A DNA stretch of 34,268 bases from Pseudomonadota bacterium (lineage in GTDB: Bacteria > Pseudomonadota > Gammaproteobacteria > Steroidobacterales > Steroidobacteraceae), in the NCBI GenBank assembly GCA_025357635.1, contig JANXOV010000156.1, positions 1 to 34,268 on the forward strand, in the 5' to 3' direction. Below the pieces are notes generated by a model, which made no database searches, was not told the origin of the DNA, and was given only the letters and a program-made list of their open reading frames with translations. Of the stretch, positions 1-7,404 are shown piece after piece; the stretch's first letter is position 1, and every line of letters begins with the position of its first letter. The position numbers and the translations under genes are program-made.

Positions 1-1182
<1,182 letters not shown>

Positions 1183-1207
1183 AAGATCATGCTAAGCTCA
1201 TGTCCCC

Positions 1208-1543
1208 ATGAGGATTTTCGCTTTTTCATTGGTCGCGGCCCTGATCTTGCTCCAGTATCGCCTGTGGATCTCCGATCAAGGCGTTCACGAGGTTTCGCGC
1301 CTCAAAGAAGCCCTGGCCACGCAATTGGCTGATAACCACGTCCAGGCCGATCGTAACCGGCAGCTGGCGGCCGAAGTCACCGACCTGAAAGAGGGCATGA
1401 GCGCTCTGGAGGAACGGGCCCGCAGCGAACTGGGCATGATCGGCAACGGCGAGACCTTCTATCAAGTGGTCACGCCGGCCACTGCTGTGCCCGGCGCTTC
1501 GCGCGCAGTTGCACACCCCCCGATCACTGCCCGGGCGGAATGA
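1208..1543 (+). CDS. ftsB: Cell division protein FtsB
   Basis: Small bitopic inner-membrane protein that joins FtsL and FtsQ in the divisome at mid-cell. The 111-residue product has a short cytoplasmic start, one hydrophobic segment (about residues 3-20), then a charged heptad-like stretch (about 28-75) predicted as the periplasmic coiled coil that pairs with FtsL. It ends in the family block LEERARSELGMIGNGETFYQ. E. coli FtsB is 103 aa, so the length fits; the extra Ala/Pro-rich C-terminal tail is not conserved. The stop overlaps the next start (ATGA at 1540), implying translational coupling with the isoprenoid gene. Context eno-ftsB-ispD is standard for the class. Confidence 0.93.
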   Translation: MRIFAFSLVAALILLQYRLWISDQGVHEVSRLKEALATQLADNHVQADRNRQLAAEVTDLKEGMSALEERARSELGMIGNGETFYQVVTPATAVPGASRAVAHPPITARAE

Positions 1544-2784
1544 CCGCCGCTGACGCCTCCGCCCGCTATTGGGCCATCGTGCCGGCCGCCGGCCGGGGTG
1601 AGCGGTTTTCCTCCCCCTTGTCCCCGATCGGGGTGTCTGTCCCTGCATCGCGCAAGCAGTACGCATCCCTGGCCGGCGCAAGCGTGATCCAGTGGTCGCT
1701 GCGGGCATTGCTGCGTGAGCCGGGGGTCCGAAAAATTGTGGTGTCGCTGTCGCCGGACGATGATCATTGGCCCGTGGTCGCGGCGCAGATCGAGCAGGAG
1801 TGTCCAGGCGCCGCGGCGAAGCTGATGACCTGCATCGGCGGCGGCAGCCGCCAGGAATCGGTGTTGCGAGGATTGCAGGCGCTGCAATCGCACGCTGCGC
1901 CGCGCGACTGGGTGCTGGTTCACGATGCGGCGCGTCCCTGCCTGCCTGCCGCAGATCTCGCCACGCTCCTGAACAGCCTGCGCGCTGAGTCCACGGGCGC
2001 ACTGCTCGCTGTGCCGCTCGCCGACACACTCAAGCGCGTCAGCGCGGACGGCGGGTTGAGCACGGTCGATCGCTCGGGGTTGTGGCGCGCGCTGACGCCA
2101 CAGGCGTTCCGCTTCGAGGAGTTGGAACGCGCGCTGCAGGACGCGGCACGCGCAGGGTTCGCCGTGACCGATGAGGCGCAGGCCATGGAGCGCATCGGCA
2201 TCCGCGCACAACTGGTGGCGGGATCCGCCGACAACATCAAGATTACGCGCGCCGCCGACCTGCTCCTGGCAGCGCGCACGCTCTCATCACAACGAGGTGC
2301 CGGTATGCGGATCGGTCAGGGATTCGATGTGCATGCGTTCACGGAGGGTGATCACGTGATCCTGGGCGGGGTGCGCATTGCGCATCGTCGCGCCATTCTT
2401 GCCCACTCGGACGGCGATGTCGTGATTCATGCCCTGTGCGATGCCATTCTCGGCGCACTGGGGCAGGGCGACATCGGGCGCCATTTTCCGGATACGGACG
2501 CGCGCTATCGCGGCGCCGACAGCCGCGTCTTTCTGCGCGAGGTTGCCGCGATGATGAGTCACGCCGGGTTGCGTGTGGTGAATGCCGACATCACCCTCAC
2601 CGCGCAGTCGCCGCGCATCGCCGCGCACAGTCCCGCCATGATCGCCATTTTGAGCCAGGATCTGCAATTGGCGGCCGAGCGCATCAACATCAAGGCGACG
2701 ACCACTGAAAAGCTGGGTTTCATCGGGCGCGAAGAAGGCATCGCAGCCTCTGCCATCGTCATGCTCGAGCCGGCTGCGGCGTGA
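1540..2784 (+). CDS. ispDF: Bifunctional IspD-IspF fusion (MEP pathway)
   Basis: One 414-residue frame holds two non-consecutive enzymes of the methylerythritol phosphate pathway. Residues 1 to about 250 are 2-C-methyl-D-erythritol 4-phosphate cytidylyltransferase (PAAGRGERF at 15-23, KQY at 39-41, HDAARP at 128-133, DNIKIT near 231). Residues 256-414 are 2-C-methyl-D-erythritol 2,4-cyclodiphosphate synthase (GFDVH with metal ligands Asp263 and His265, LAHSDGD, DIGRHFPDTD, TTTEKLGFIGREEGIAA). In most gammaproteobacteria these are two adjacent genes; fused IspDF is known mainly from alpha- and epsilonproteobacteria. The linker is only about six residues, and GAGG lies 7 bases before the IspF-initial ATG at 2305, so IspF alone might also be made. 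The IspD nucleotide loop between Arg22 and Lys39 is about ten residues longer than in E. coli. Confidence 0.95.
   Translation: MTAADASARYWAIVPAAGRGERFSSPLSPIGVSVPASRKQYASLAGASVIQWSLRALLREPGVRKIVVSLSPDDDHWPVVAAQIEQECPGAAAKLMTCIGGGSRQESVLRGLQALQSHAAPRDWVLVHDAARPCLPAADLATLLNSLRAESTGALLAVPLADTLKRVSADGGLSTVDRSGLWRALTPQAFRFEELERALQDAARAGFAVTDEAQAMERIGIRAQLVAGSADNIKITRAADLLLAARTLSSQRGAGMRIGQGFDVHAFTEGDHVILGGVRIAHRRAILAHSDGDVVIHALCDAILGALGQGDIGRHFPDTDARYRGADSRVFLREVAAMMSHAGLRVVNADITLTAQSPRIAAHSPAMIAILSQDLQLAAERINIKATTTEKLGFIGREEGIAASAIVMLEPAAA
2294..2307 (+). promoter_or_regulatory. Possible internal ribosome site for the IspF half
   Basis: GAGG at 2294-2297 lies 7 bases upstream of an in-frame ATG at 2305, exactly where a stand-alone IspF protein (MRIGQGFDVH) would begin. 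This looks like the old ispF start retained after the stop codon between ispD and ispF was lost. Whether it is still used cannot be told from sequence. Confidence 0.4.
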
Positions 2785-3869
2785 CGCAGGTGCCCAACAG
2801 CGCAAGTGAATCCTGGATCAAGTGCGCGCTGCATCCGCCGCGCGCGCACGGCGCGCCGCTTCCCGCGGTGCGGTGGCGCGCGGTCCCGGAGGACTTCTGC
2901 GTCGATGAGCAGCTCTCCTTCGAGCCCAGCGGTGCCGGTGCGCATTGGCTGCTGCGCGTGGAAAAGCGCGGCGCGAATACGCGCTGGGTGGCCGCCGAGC
3001 TTGCGCGGCTGGGCAAAACGCATCCGGGAGAGGTCGGTTACGCGGGCCTTAAGGACCGGCATGCGCTGACGGTTCAATGGTTCAGCGTTCCGGCAGCGCC
3101 TCACCCACAGGAGTACTGGGCGGCCGTGAGCACGCAGGAGTTCCGGGTGCTGGAGGTTCGAGCCAATGCGCGCAAGTTGCGGCGCGGCGCGCTGGATGGC
3201 AACCGTTTCAAGATCCGCCTGCGCGATGTGGCCTGGTCGCGTGAGCAGCTTGAGTCCAAGCTCGCCGCGGTCCGGCAGCACGGCGTTCCGAATTATTTTG
3301 GCCCGCAGCGTTTCGGGCGCGATGCGTTCAATCTGGAGCGCGCTGCCCAATGGATACAGTCCGGCGAAGCGCCGCGCGGCCGGGCGCCGCGCGAGTTTGC
3401 GCTGTCGGCGGCGCGGTCGGTTCTGTTCAATGCCGTGCTGGGCGCGCGCGTGGAGGCGGGCGATTGGTCGCAGCTTGCGCCGGGCGAGTTGGCCTGTCTG
3501 GACGGCAGCAACAGCCACTTCAGCGTGCAGGGCCTGGATGAAGAACTGCGTACGCGGCTGGAGGGTTTCGATATTCATCCCAGCGGTCCGCTCTGGGGCA
3601 GCGGTGAACCGCCGAGCACCGGTCACGTGCGCTCGCTGGAGCTGCGGATCGCCGCGCAGTTCTCCGGCATCACGACGCTCTTGTCGCAGGAGGGTCTGCA
3701 GCAGGAGCGCCGCGCGCTGCGCACCGCGGTGCGCGGACTCAGCGCCGACTATGATGCCGGCACGCTGACGCTGGCTTTTGAATTGGGACGCGGCCAGTTT
3801 GCCACGGCGGTGCTGCGGGAAATATGCGATCTGGAATCGATGCCTGCGCACGAATCCGCTGAAGAGTAG
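2781..3869 (+). CDS. truD: tRNA pseudouridine(13) synthase TruD
   Basis: Isomerises U13 of certain tRNAs to pseudouridine. The product is 362 residues (E. coli 349). It carries the N-terminal VPEDFCVDEQ block, the catalytic motif GYAGLKDRHALTVQW at 86-100 with the nucleophilic Asp92, NRFKIRLRD, and GVPNYFGPQRFGRD, followed by the TRUD insertion domain. The GTG start at 2781 overlaps the ispDF stop (GTGA), the same coupling style as elsewhere in this cluster. The conserved domain begins around residue 31, so the first 25 or so residues are variable and a later start is conceivable. The gene ends ten bases before the convergent Smr gene. Confidence 0.95.
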   Translation: MTQVPNSASESWIKCALHPPRAHGAPLPAVRWRAVPEDFCVDEQLSFEPSGAGAHWLLRVEKRGANTRWVAAELARLGKTHPGEVGYAGLKDRHALTVQWFSVPAAPHPQEYWAAVSTQEFRVLEVRANARKLRRGALDGNRFKIRLRDVAWSREQLESKLAAVRQHGVPNYFGPQRFGRDAFNLERAAQWIQSGEAPRGRAPREFALSAARSVLFNAVLGARVEAGDWSQLAPGELACLDGSNSHFSVQGLDEELRTRLEGFDIHPSGPLWGSGEPPSTGHVRSLELRIAAQFSGITTLLSQEGLQQERRALRTAVRGLSADYDAGTLTLAFELGRGQFATAVLREICDLESMPAHESAEE

Positions 3870-3879
3870 CCAGGCGCGG

Positions 3880-4431
3880 CTACGCCCGCAGCAGTACGTA
3901 CAGCGCGCCGGCGCCGCCGTCGATGGGCCGCGCCGAGGTGAACGCCACCACATCGTGACTGCGCCGCAGCCAGGTGTTGACCGCGGATTTGAGCACGGGG
4001 CCGCGAGCGCCGGAACGATATCCTTTGCCGTGAATGACGCGGACGCAGCGCAGATTCTGATCCCGGCAGCGGCCGATAAACTGGATCAGGCAGTCCCATG
4101 CGGCCGTCTGTGTCAGTCCATGCAGGTCGATTTGCGCCTGCTCCGGAATCAGCCCGCGCCGCAGCCGCTTCAGCAATTGATCCTGCACGCCGGCGCGGCG
4201 GAAACTCAAGGTTTCATCGGGCAGCGCGTCGGACTCGATTGCAGGAGGACCGAATCCATCGGACCCGGCGCTCATCGCGCTCGCCTCCGTGCGTTTCCTG
4301 GGCTTGGGTCGCGGCTTGGCCAGACCGGCCGGCGCGTCGCTTTGCTTGAGCGGCTTTACTCCACGCACGGCCTCGCGAATGTCTCGCGCCTCGCCATCGT
4401 CATCATCTTTTTTCGCTACCGGCTTGCGCAT
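3880..4431 (-). CDS. Smr-domain endonuclease-like protein
   Basis: A 183-residue protein of the YdaL/SmrB type. The N-terminal third is charged and probably disordered (Lys/Asp-rich MRKPVAKKDDDD, then Pro/Arg/Lys). The C-terminal Smr domain (about residues 95-183) carries the two signature motifs IDLHGLT and HGKGYRSG. SmrB-type proteins are recruited to collided ribosomes and cleave mRNA; that role is transferred from the family. I chose the ATG at 4431, with GGCGGAA just upstream, over an earlier in-frame codon at 4491 because the upstream residues are not family-like and would overlap the surE promoter. It is convergent with truD and divergent from surE. Whether it is SmrA- or SmrB-like is not decided. 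Confidence 0.88.
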   Translation of the reverse strand: MRKPVAKKDDDDGEARDIREAVRGVKPLKQSDAPAGLAKPRPKPRKRTEASAMSAGSDGFGPPAIESDALPDETLSFRRAGVQDQLLKRLRRGLIPEQAQIDLHGLTQTAAWDCLIQFIGRCRDQNLRCVRVIHGKGYRSGARGPVLKSAVNTWLRRSHDVVAFTSARPIDGGAGALYVLLRA

Positions 4432-4474
4432 GGTTCCGCCACTCGTTCTGGTATCTGCTGATGCGGTGATGCAG

Positions 4475-4480
4475 TATAGT
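4475..4480 (+). promoter_or_regulatory. Candidate -10 element for surE
   Basis: TATAGT stands out in the GC-rich 77-base divergent gap between the Smr gene and surE, 28 bases before the surE GTG. No convincing -35 hexamer is seen at 16-18 bases, so this is a weak call. Confidence 0.35.
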
Positions 4481-4508
4481 GTCCGCCCCACAACTCGCCA
4501 CTAATAGC

Positions 4509-5261
4509 GTGAAAATCCTTTTATCAAACGACGACGGTTACCGGGCGGAAGGGCTGACCGCGCTTGCTGCGGCGATCAAGCCGCTGGGCAACGTCAGCAT
4601 CGTGGCGCCGGATCGCAACCGCAGCGGCGCCAGCAATTCACTCACTTTGGACGTGCCGCTGCGCGCGGCGCGATTCGACACGGATTCCTTCTACGTCAAC
4701 GGTACGCCCACCGACTGCGTGCATCTGGCCATCTCCGGACTGTTCGATTTCGATCATGACATGGTCGTTTCGGGCGTCAACGACGGCGCCAATCTGGGCG
4801 ATGACGTTCTTTATTCGGGCACCGTGGCCGCCGCCATGGAAGGACGCAGCCTGGGTCTGCCCGCCATCGCCGTCTCGCTGGTGGTGGAGCCGGGCAGTCC
4901 CCGTAATTTTGACAGCGCCGCGCAGATCGCACTCGACATGGTCAGGCGCCTCGTGCTGCATCCGCTGCCCAGCGCGACGATCTTGAACGTGAACGTTCCG
5001 GATCTGCCGCCCGGCGCACTGCGCGGCATCAAGGTGACGCGCTTAGGCATGCGCCATCGAAGTGAGCGCATCGTGCGCGCCAAGGACCCGCGCGGCCGCA
5101 ATGTGTATTGGGTGGGGCCCGCCGGCGCTGGGCAGGACGCGGGACCCGGCACTGACTTTCATGCGGTAGCCAGCGGCTACGCGTCGGTCACTCCGCTGCA
5201 CATCGACCTGACGCGGCACTCGGCGCTGCCTGAGTTGGAAAGTTGGTTTGGCAAGCCTTGA
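4509..5261 (+). CDS. surE: 5'/3'-nucleotidase (survival protein) SurE
   Basis: Metal-dependent nucleoside monophosphatase active in stationary phase and stress. The product is 250 residues, as in E. coli (253). It opens with [10 protein letters not shown] (metal-binding Asp-Asp), then [25 protein letters not shown], and [28 protein letters not shown], all SurE hallmarks. The GTG at 4509 puts the first strand immediately after the initiator as in homologues; an upstream in-frame GTG at 4479 would add ten unrelated residues and overlaps the -10-like TATAGT. No strong Shine-Dalgarno sequence precedes either. It is followed after 4 bases by pcm, the classic surE-pcm-nlpD order. Confidence 0.96.
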   Translation: MKILLSNDDGYRAEGLTALAAAIKPLGNVSIVAPDRNRSGASNSLTLDVPLRAARFDTDSFYVNGTPTDCVHLAISGLFDFDHDMVVSGVNDGANLGDDVLYSGTVAAAMEGRSLGLPAIAVSLVVEPGSPRNFDSAAQIALDMVRRLVLHPLPSATILNVNVPDLPPGALRGIKVTRLGMRHRSERIVRAKDPRGRNVYWVGPAGAGQDAGPGTDFHAVASGYASVTPLHIDLTRHSALPELESWFGKP

Positions 5262-5265
5262 GCCC

Positions 5266-5931
5266 ATGAGCGAATCGCGACTCGCCGGCATCGGAATGAC
5301 ATCCGCGCGAACGCGCGAGCGCCTGGTTCAGCGGCTCCAGGAACAGAAGATTTCGAACATCCGCGTCCTGGACCGGATCCGGCAGGTACCCCGGCATTTG
5401 TTTGTCGATGAGGCGCTCGCCAGCCGCGCTTACGAGGATACGGCGCTGCCCATCGGCTTCGGTCAGACTATTTCTCAGCCCTTCATCGTTGCGCGCATGA
5501 CCGAAGCGCTGCTGCAGGGCGGACCCATTGAGCGGCTGCTGGAAGTCGGCACCGGCTGCGGCTATCAGACCGCGGTGATCGCACCGTTGGTGACCCAGGT
5601 CTACACGGTCGAACGCATCGTTGCGCTGGTGGGCCGCGCGCGCCGCACCTTGCGCGAGCTGAAGATCCGCAACGTCAACTTCCGCCATGATGACGGCAAC
5701 GTCGGCTGGGCCGCGCGCGCGCCGTTTGAAGGCATTCTGCTTACCGCCGCACCGCAGGAAGTGCCGCCGGCGTTGTTCGAGCAACTGGCGGTGGGCGGCC
5801 GGCTGATTGCGCCGGTGGGAGCGGAGGGCCGCCAGCAGTTGATGCGCTACACCAAGCGCGAGCATCGCATCGTGCAGGAATCCCTGGGCGCCGTGAGTTT
5901 CGTGCCTTTGTTGCCGGGTTTGCTGAGCTAG
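5266..5931 (+). CDS. pcm: Protein-L-isoaspartate O-methyltransferase
   Basis: Repairs isoaspartyl residues in aged proteins using S-adenosylmethionine. The 221-residue product (E. coli 208) has the family blocks [33 protein letters not shown], the SAM motif [14 protein letters not shown] (E. coli EIGTGSGYQT), and [17 protein letters not shown] take ATG 5266, four bases after the surE stop. ATG 5296 ([10 protein letters not shown]) would give a protein closer in length to E. coli Pcm and cannot be excluded. It lies between surE and the NlpD-like gene as in most gammaproteobacteria; the DedA-type gene often found in Xanthomonas between pcm and nlpD is absent. Confidence 0.95.
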   Translation: MSESRLAGIGMTSARTRERLVQRLQEQKISNIRVLDRIRQVPRHLFVDEALASRAYEDTALPIGFGQTISQPFIVARMTEALLQGGPIERLLEVGTGCGYQTAVIAPLVTQVYTVERIVALVGRARRTLRELKIRNVNFRHDDGNVGWAARAPFEGILLTAAPQEVPPALFEQLAVGGRLIAPVGAEGRQQLMRYTKREHRIVQESLGAVSFVPLLPGLLS

Positions 5932-5947
5932 GATCGAAACAGGCGCG

Positions 5948-6676
5948 GTGCGTCCCTTGCGTTGGCTGGCTGGATTTTCCCTCTGCGCAATTCTCGCCGC
6001 CGGCTGCAGCGGCGTTGCGGATCTGCGCCCCGAAACCTATGTGGTGCAGCCGGCAGATACGCTGTACAGCATCGCCTGGCGCTTCGACCTCAATTTCAAA
6101 GATCTCGCCGCCTGGAATGATCTGGGCAGCGGCTACCGCATCGAGCCCGGGCAGATCCTGTTGTTGCGGCCCACGGGCGCCGGTGCGCCGCGCGCGGCAG
6201 CCAAGCCCCCGGTTGCGGCGCCGGCCGTTTCGACGCAGTCATCCACCCGTCCCTCGGTGCACCGGGACATACCGCGCGTGGAGAAGCCGCGTCCGTTGCC
6301 GGACCTTGTTCCTGCCGCCACCGCCTGGGTGTGGCCGACCCAATCGCTGGGTCAGCCGGTGGCGGTCGCCGGCGGCGGTTTGATGATCCACGGGGGGCTC
6401 GGTCAGGATGTCAATGCGGCGGCTGCCGGCAAGGTGGTTTACGTGGGTTCGGGCCTGCGCGGCTATGGGAATCTTGTGATCATCAAACATTCCGATGCCA
6501 TCCTGTCCGCCTATGCGCACAATCGCGAAGTGGCGGTTCGCGAAGGCCAGGTCCTCCAGGCCGGGGAGCGTATCGGAGCAATGGGTCTGGGTCCCCGGCA
6601 GATCCCGGCCTTGTACTTTGAGATTCGCTTGAACGGCAAACCGGTGCCTGTCAAGCCATTTCTAGAGCATAAGTAA
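5948..6676 (+). CDS. nlpD: NlpD-like LysM/M23 lipoprotein (degenerate peptidase)
   Basis: Outer-membrane lipoprotein that in E. coli activates amidase AmiC for septal murein splitting. The 242 residues comprise a signal peptide with lipobox LAAGC (Cys20), a LysM domain (about 31-75, YVVQPADTLYSIAWRF ... IEPGQILLL), a Pro/Ala/Arg linker, and a C-terminal M23/LytM domain (about 135-240, GLRGYGNLVIIKHSD, LSAYAHN). The zinc site is broken: the terminal HxH of active enzymes is A-L-Y in PALYFEIR, and no canonical HxGxD is seen. This fits a non-catalytic activator like NlpD. The start is GTG 5948, 16 bases after pcm. The gene usually following, rpoS, is absent here; the AT-rich region below takes its place. 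Confidence 0.9.
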   Translation: MRPLRWLAGFSLCAILAAGCSGVADLRPETYVVQPADTLYSIAWRFDLNFKDLAAWNDLGSGYRIEPGQILLLRPTGAGAPRAAAKPPVAAPAVSTQSSTRPSVHRDIPRVEKPRPLPDLVPAATAWVWPTQSLGQPVAVAGGGLMIHGGLGQDVNAAAAGKVVYVGSGLRGYGNLVIIKHSDAILSAYAHNREVAVREGQVLQAGERIGAMGLGPRQIPALYFEIRLNGKPVPVKPFLEHK

Positions 6677-6697
6677 TTTCTAGAAATATATTCTAAC
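6658..6697. repeat. Short ATTTCTAGA direct repeats at the nlpD 3' end
   Basis: ATTTCTAGA occurs at 6658-6666 (last codons of nlpD) and 6676-6684, 18 bases apart; the second copy lies in the perfect palindrome TTTCTAGAAA. A looser TTCTAA copy follows at 6691. It could be a regulator site for downstream transcription or simply a product of low complexity; no function is assigned. Confidence 0.35.
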
Positions 6698-6769
6698 TAA
6701 TTGAAAATAATATTAATAATAAGATTCCAGAGCGCGGCTTGCTGTATTTGCAACGAGTGTGCTTAACTG

Positions 6770-6960
6770 TCGGCGTTAGCAGACATGAATCTCCGAACGG
6801 GTTAAGAGTCCACTTGCAGGGCGTCGAGAGAAAGCGATGAGAAGTGACGGGGGTTTCTTAAAACAAGAAGAACAAGAACAAAAACAATATCTCCAATAAA
6901 CGATCTGAGAAATAAACGTTTCCTCAGACACGGCCATCTTCGATTCTCAGTTTTTCTTTC
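6770..6960 (+). ncRNA. Candidate Hfq-type small RNA or structured leader
   Basis: Upstream, TTGCTG (6739-6744) and TTAACT (6763-6768), 18 bases apart, form a weak promoter-like pair giving a start near 6775. The body has nine consecutive AAN triplets (6862-6888), the ARN-type repeat bound by the distal face of Hfq. Near the 3' end CTGAGAA (6905-6911) can pair with TTCTCAG (6944-6950), which is directly followed by TTTTTCTTTC, a terminator-like arrangement although the helix is AT-leaning and its loop long. CTGAG can instead pair with CTCAG at 6923-6927. It does not resemble 6S RNA, tmRNA or RNase P RNA. All of this is inference from sequence pattern. Confidence 0.28.
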
Positions 6961-6990
6961 GCGCCCTGCGGTTTTTTCCCCGCAGGGCGC
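6961..6990 (-). terminator. Strong GC hairpin with oligo-T loop, 3' of DUF498 gene
   Basis: GCGCCCTGCGG (6961-6971) and CCGCAGGGCGC (6980-6990) form a perfect 11-bp stem around a TTTTTTCC loop. It lies 8 bases beyond the stop of the minus-strand DUF498 gene, so it probably ends or protects that transcript. Neither strand has a U-tract immediately after the stem (on the minus strand it is A-rich), so it is not a textbook intrinsic terminator. Its 3' arm core GCAGGGCG recurs at 6816-6823. Confidence 0.5.
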
Positions 6991-6998
6991 TCCACCGC

Positions 6999-7367
6999 TT
7001 ATGCAATCAGCAGCGCGGTCACCCGGCGTCTCTCATGCGCCAGCACGTTGTAAGTTCTGCAGGCCGCCGCCGTCGTCATCACTTCAAATCCGATCGATCG
7101 TGACAGGAATGTCGCGCTCCAAGCGCTGGCGGGGAACACCTGCCTGGCACCCGTGCCCAGAAGGACGATTTCAGGGTCGGTCAACAACAACGCATCGGCA
7201 TGCTCGGACCTCAGATCCGACGCATCGTGCAACGCCGGCATGGGCAGCAGGCGGTTCGCGCTCACCGTCACGCTGGATCGCAGGACCGTATCGTTGATGG
7301 TCAACGTCCCCGCGCTGTAAGCGCGGATCAGGTTCACACTGGGATTCGAGTCGACTGCAAAGCGCAT
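6999..7367 (-). CDS. DUF498 / Mth938-like (Xcc1710-type) protein
   Basis: A 122-residue soluble protein of the Mth938-like family (DUF498), which includes Xanthomonas Xcc1710 and the mitochondrial complex I assembly factor NDUFAF3. Family marks are PEIVLLGTGARQVFP in the middle and MTTAAACRTYNVLAHERRRVTALLI at the C-terminus (quoted in part: ACRTYNVLAHE). The bacterial function is not established. I chose ATG 7367, with AAGAG just upstream, over an in-frame codon at 7415 that would overlap the divergent rpfE-like start and adds 16 unrelated residues. The NDUFAF3 relationship makes a role in respiratory-complex assembly possible but untested. Confidence 0.88.
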   Translation of the reverse strand: MRFAVDSNPSVNLIRAYSAGTLTINDTVLRSSVTVSANRLLPMPALHDASDLRSEHADALLLTDPEIVLLGTGARQVFPASAWSATFLSRSIGFEVMTTAAACRTYNVLAHERRRVTALLIA

Positions 7368-7404
7368 ACTCTTAAGATACTGAAAATTGGACAGCGAGGC
7401 TGCA

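Larger units (their letters stand above)
6677..6998. other. AT-rich gene-free region between nlpD and DUF498 gene
   Basis: This 322-base gap is the only long non-coding stretch and its base composition is quite unlike its neighbours, especially 6677-6722 (almost pure A/T) and 6855-6920 (A-rich). No rpoS or rpoS remnant can be read in any frame. It contains a candidate structured RNA, two mutually exclusive helix pairs, a GC-rich hairpin and one 20-codon reading frame (6837-6899, Gln/Glu/Lys-rich peptide after AGAGAAAGCG). The tiny frame is unsupported as a gene. The AT-rich block next to the nlpD stop could serve as an UP-like element or an intrinsic bend. Confidence 0.7.

Noticed and set aside
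2559-3953. Long open frame of 464 codons on the minus strand over truD
   Set aside because: Antisense to truD and ispDF; Arg/Ala-rich, no family motif, a by-product of high GC.
6961-6990. Canonical Rho-independent terminator
   Set aside because: The stem is strong but the T run is in the loop, and no U-tract follows on either strand; kept only as an atypical hairpin.
6677-6998. 6S RNA, tmRNA or RNase P RNA
   Set aside because: No matching conserved blocks or overall fold; the segment is too AT-rich and short of the needed helices.
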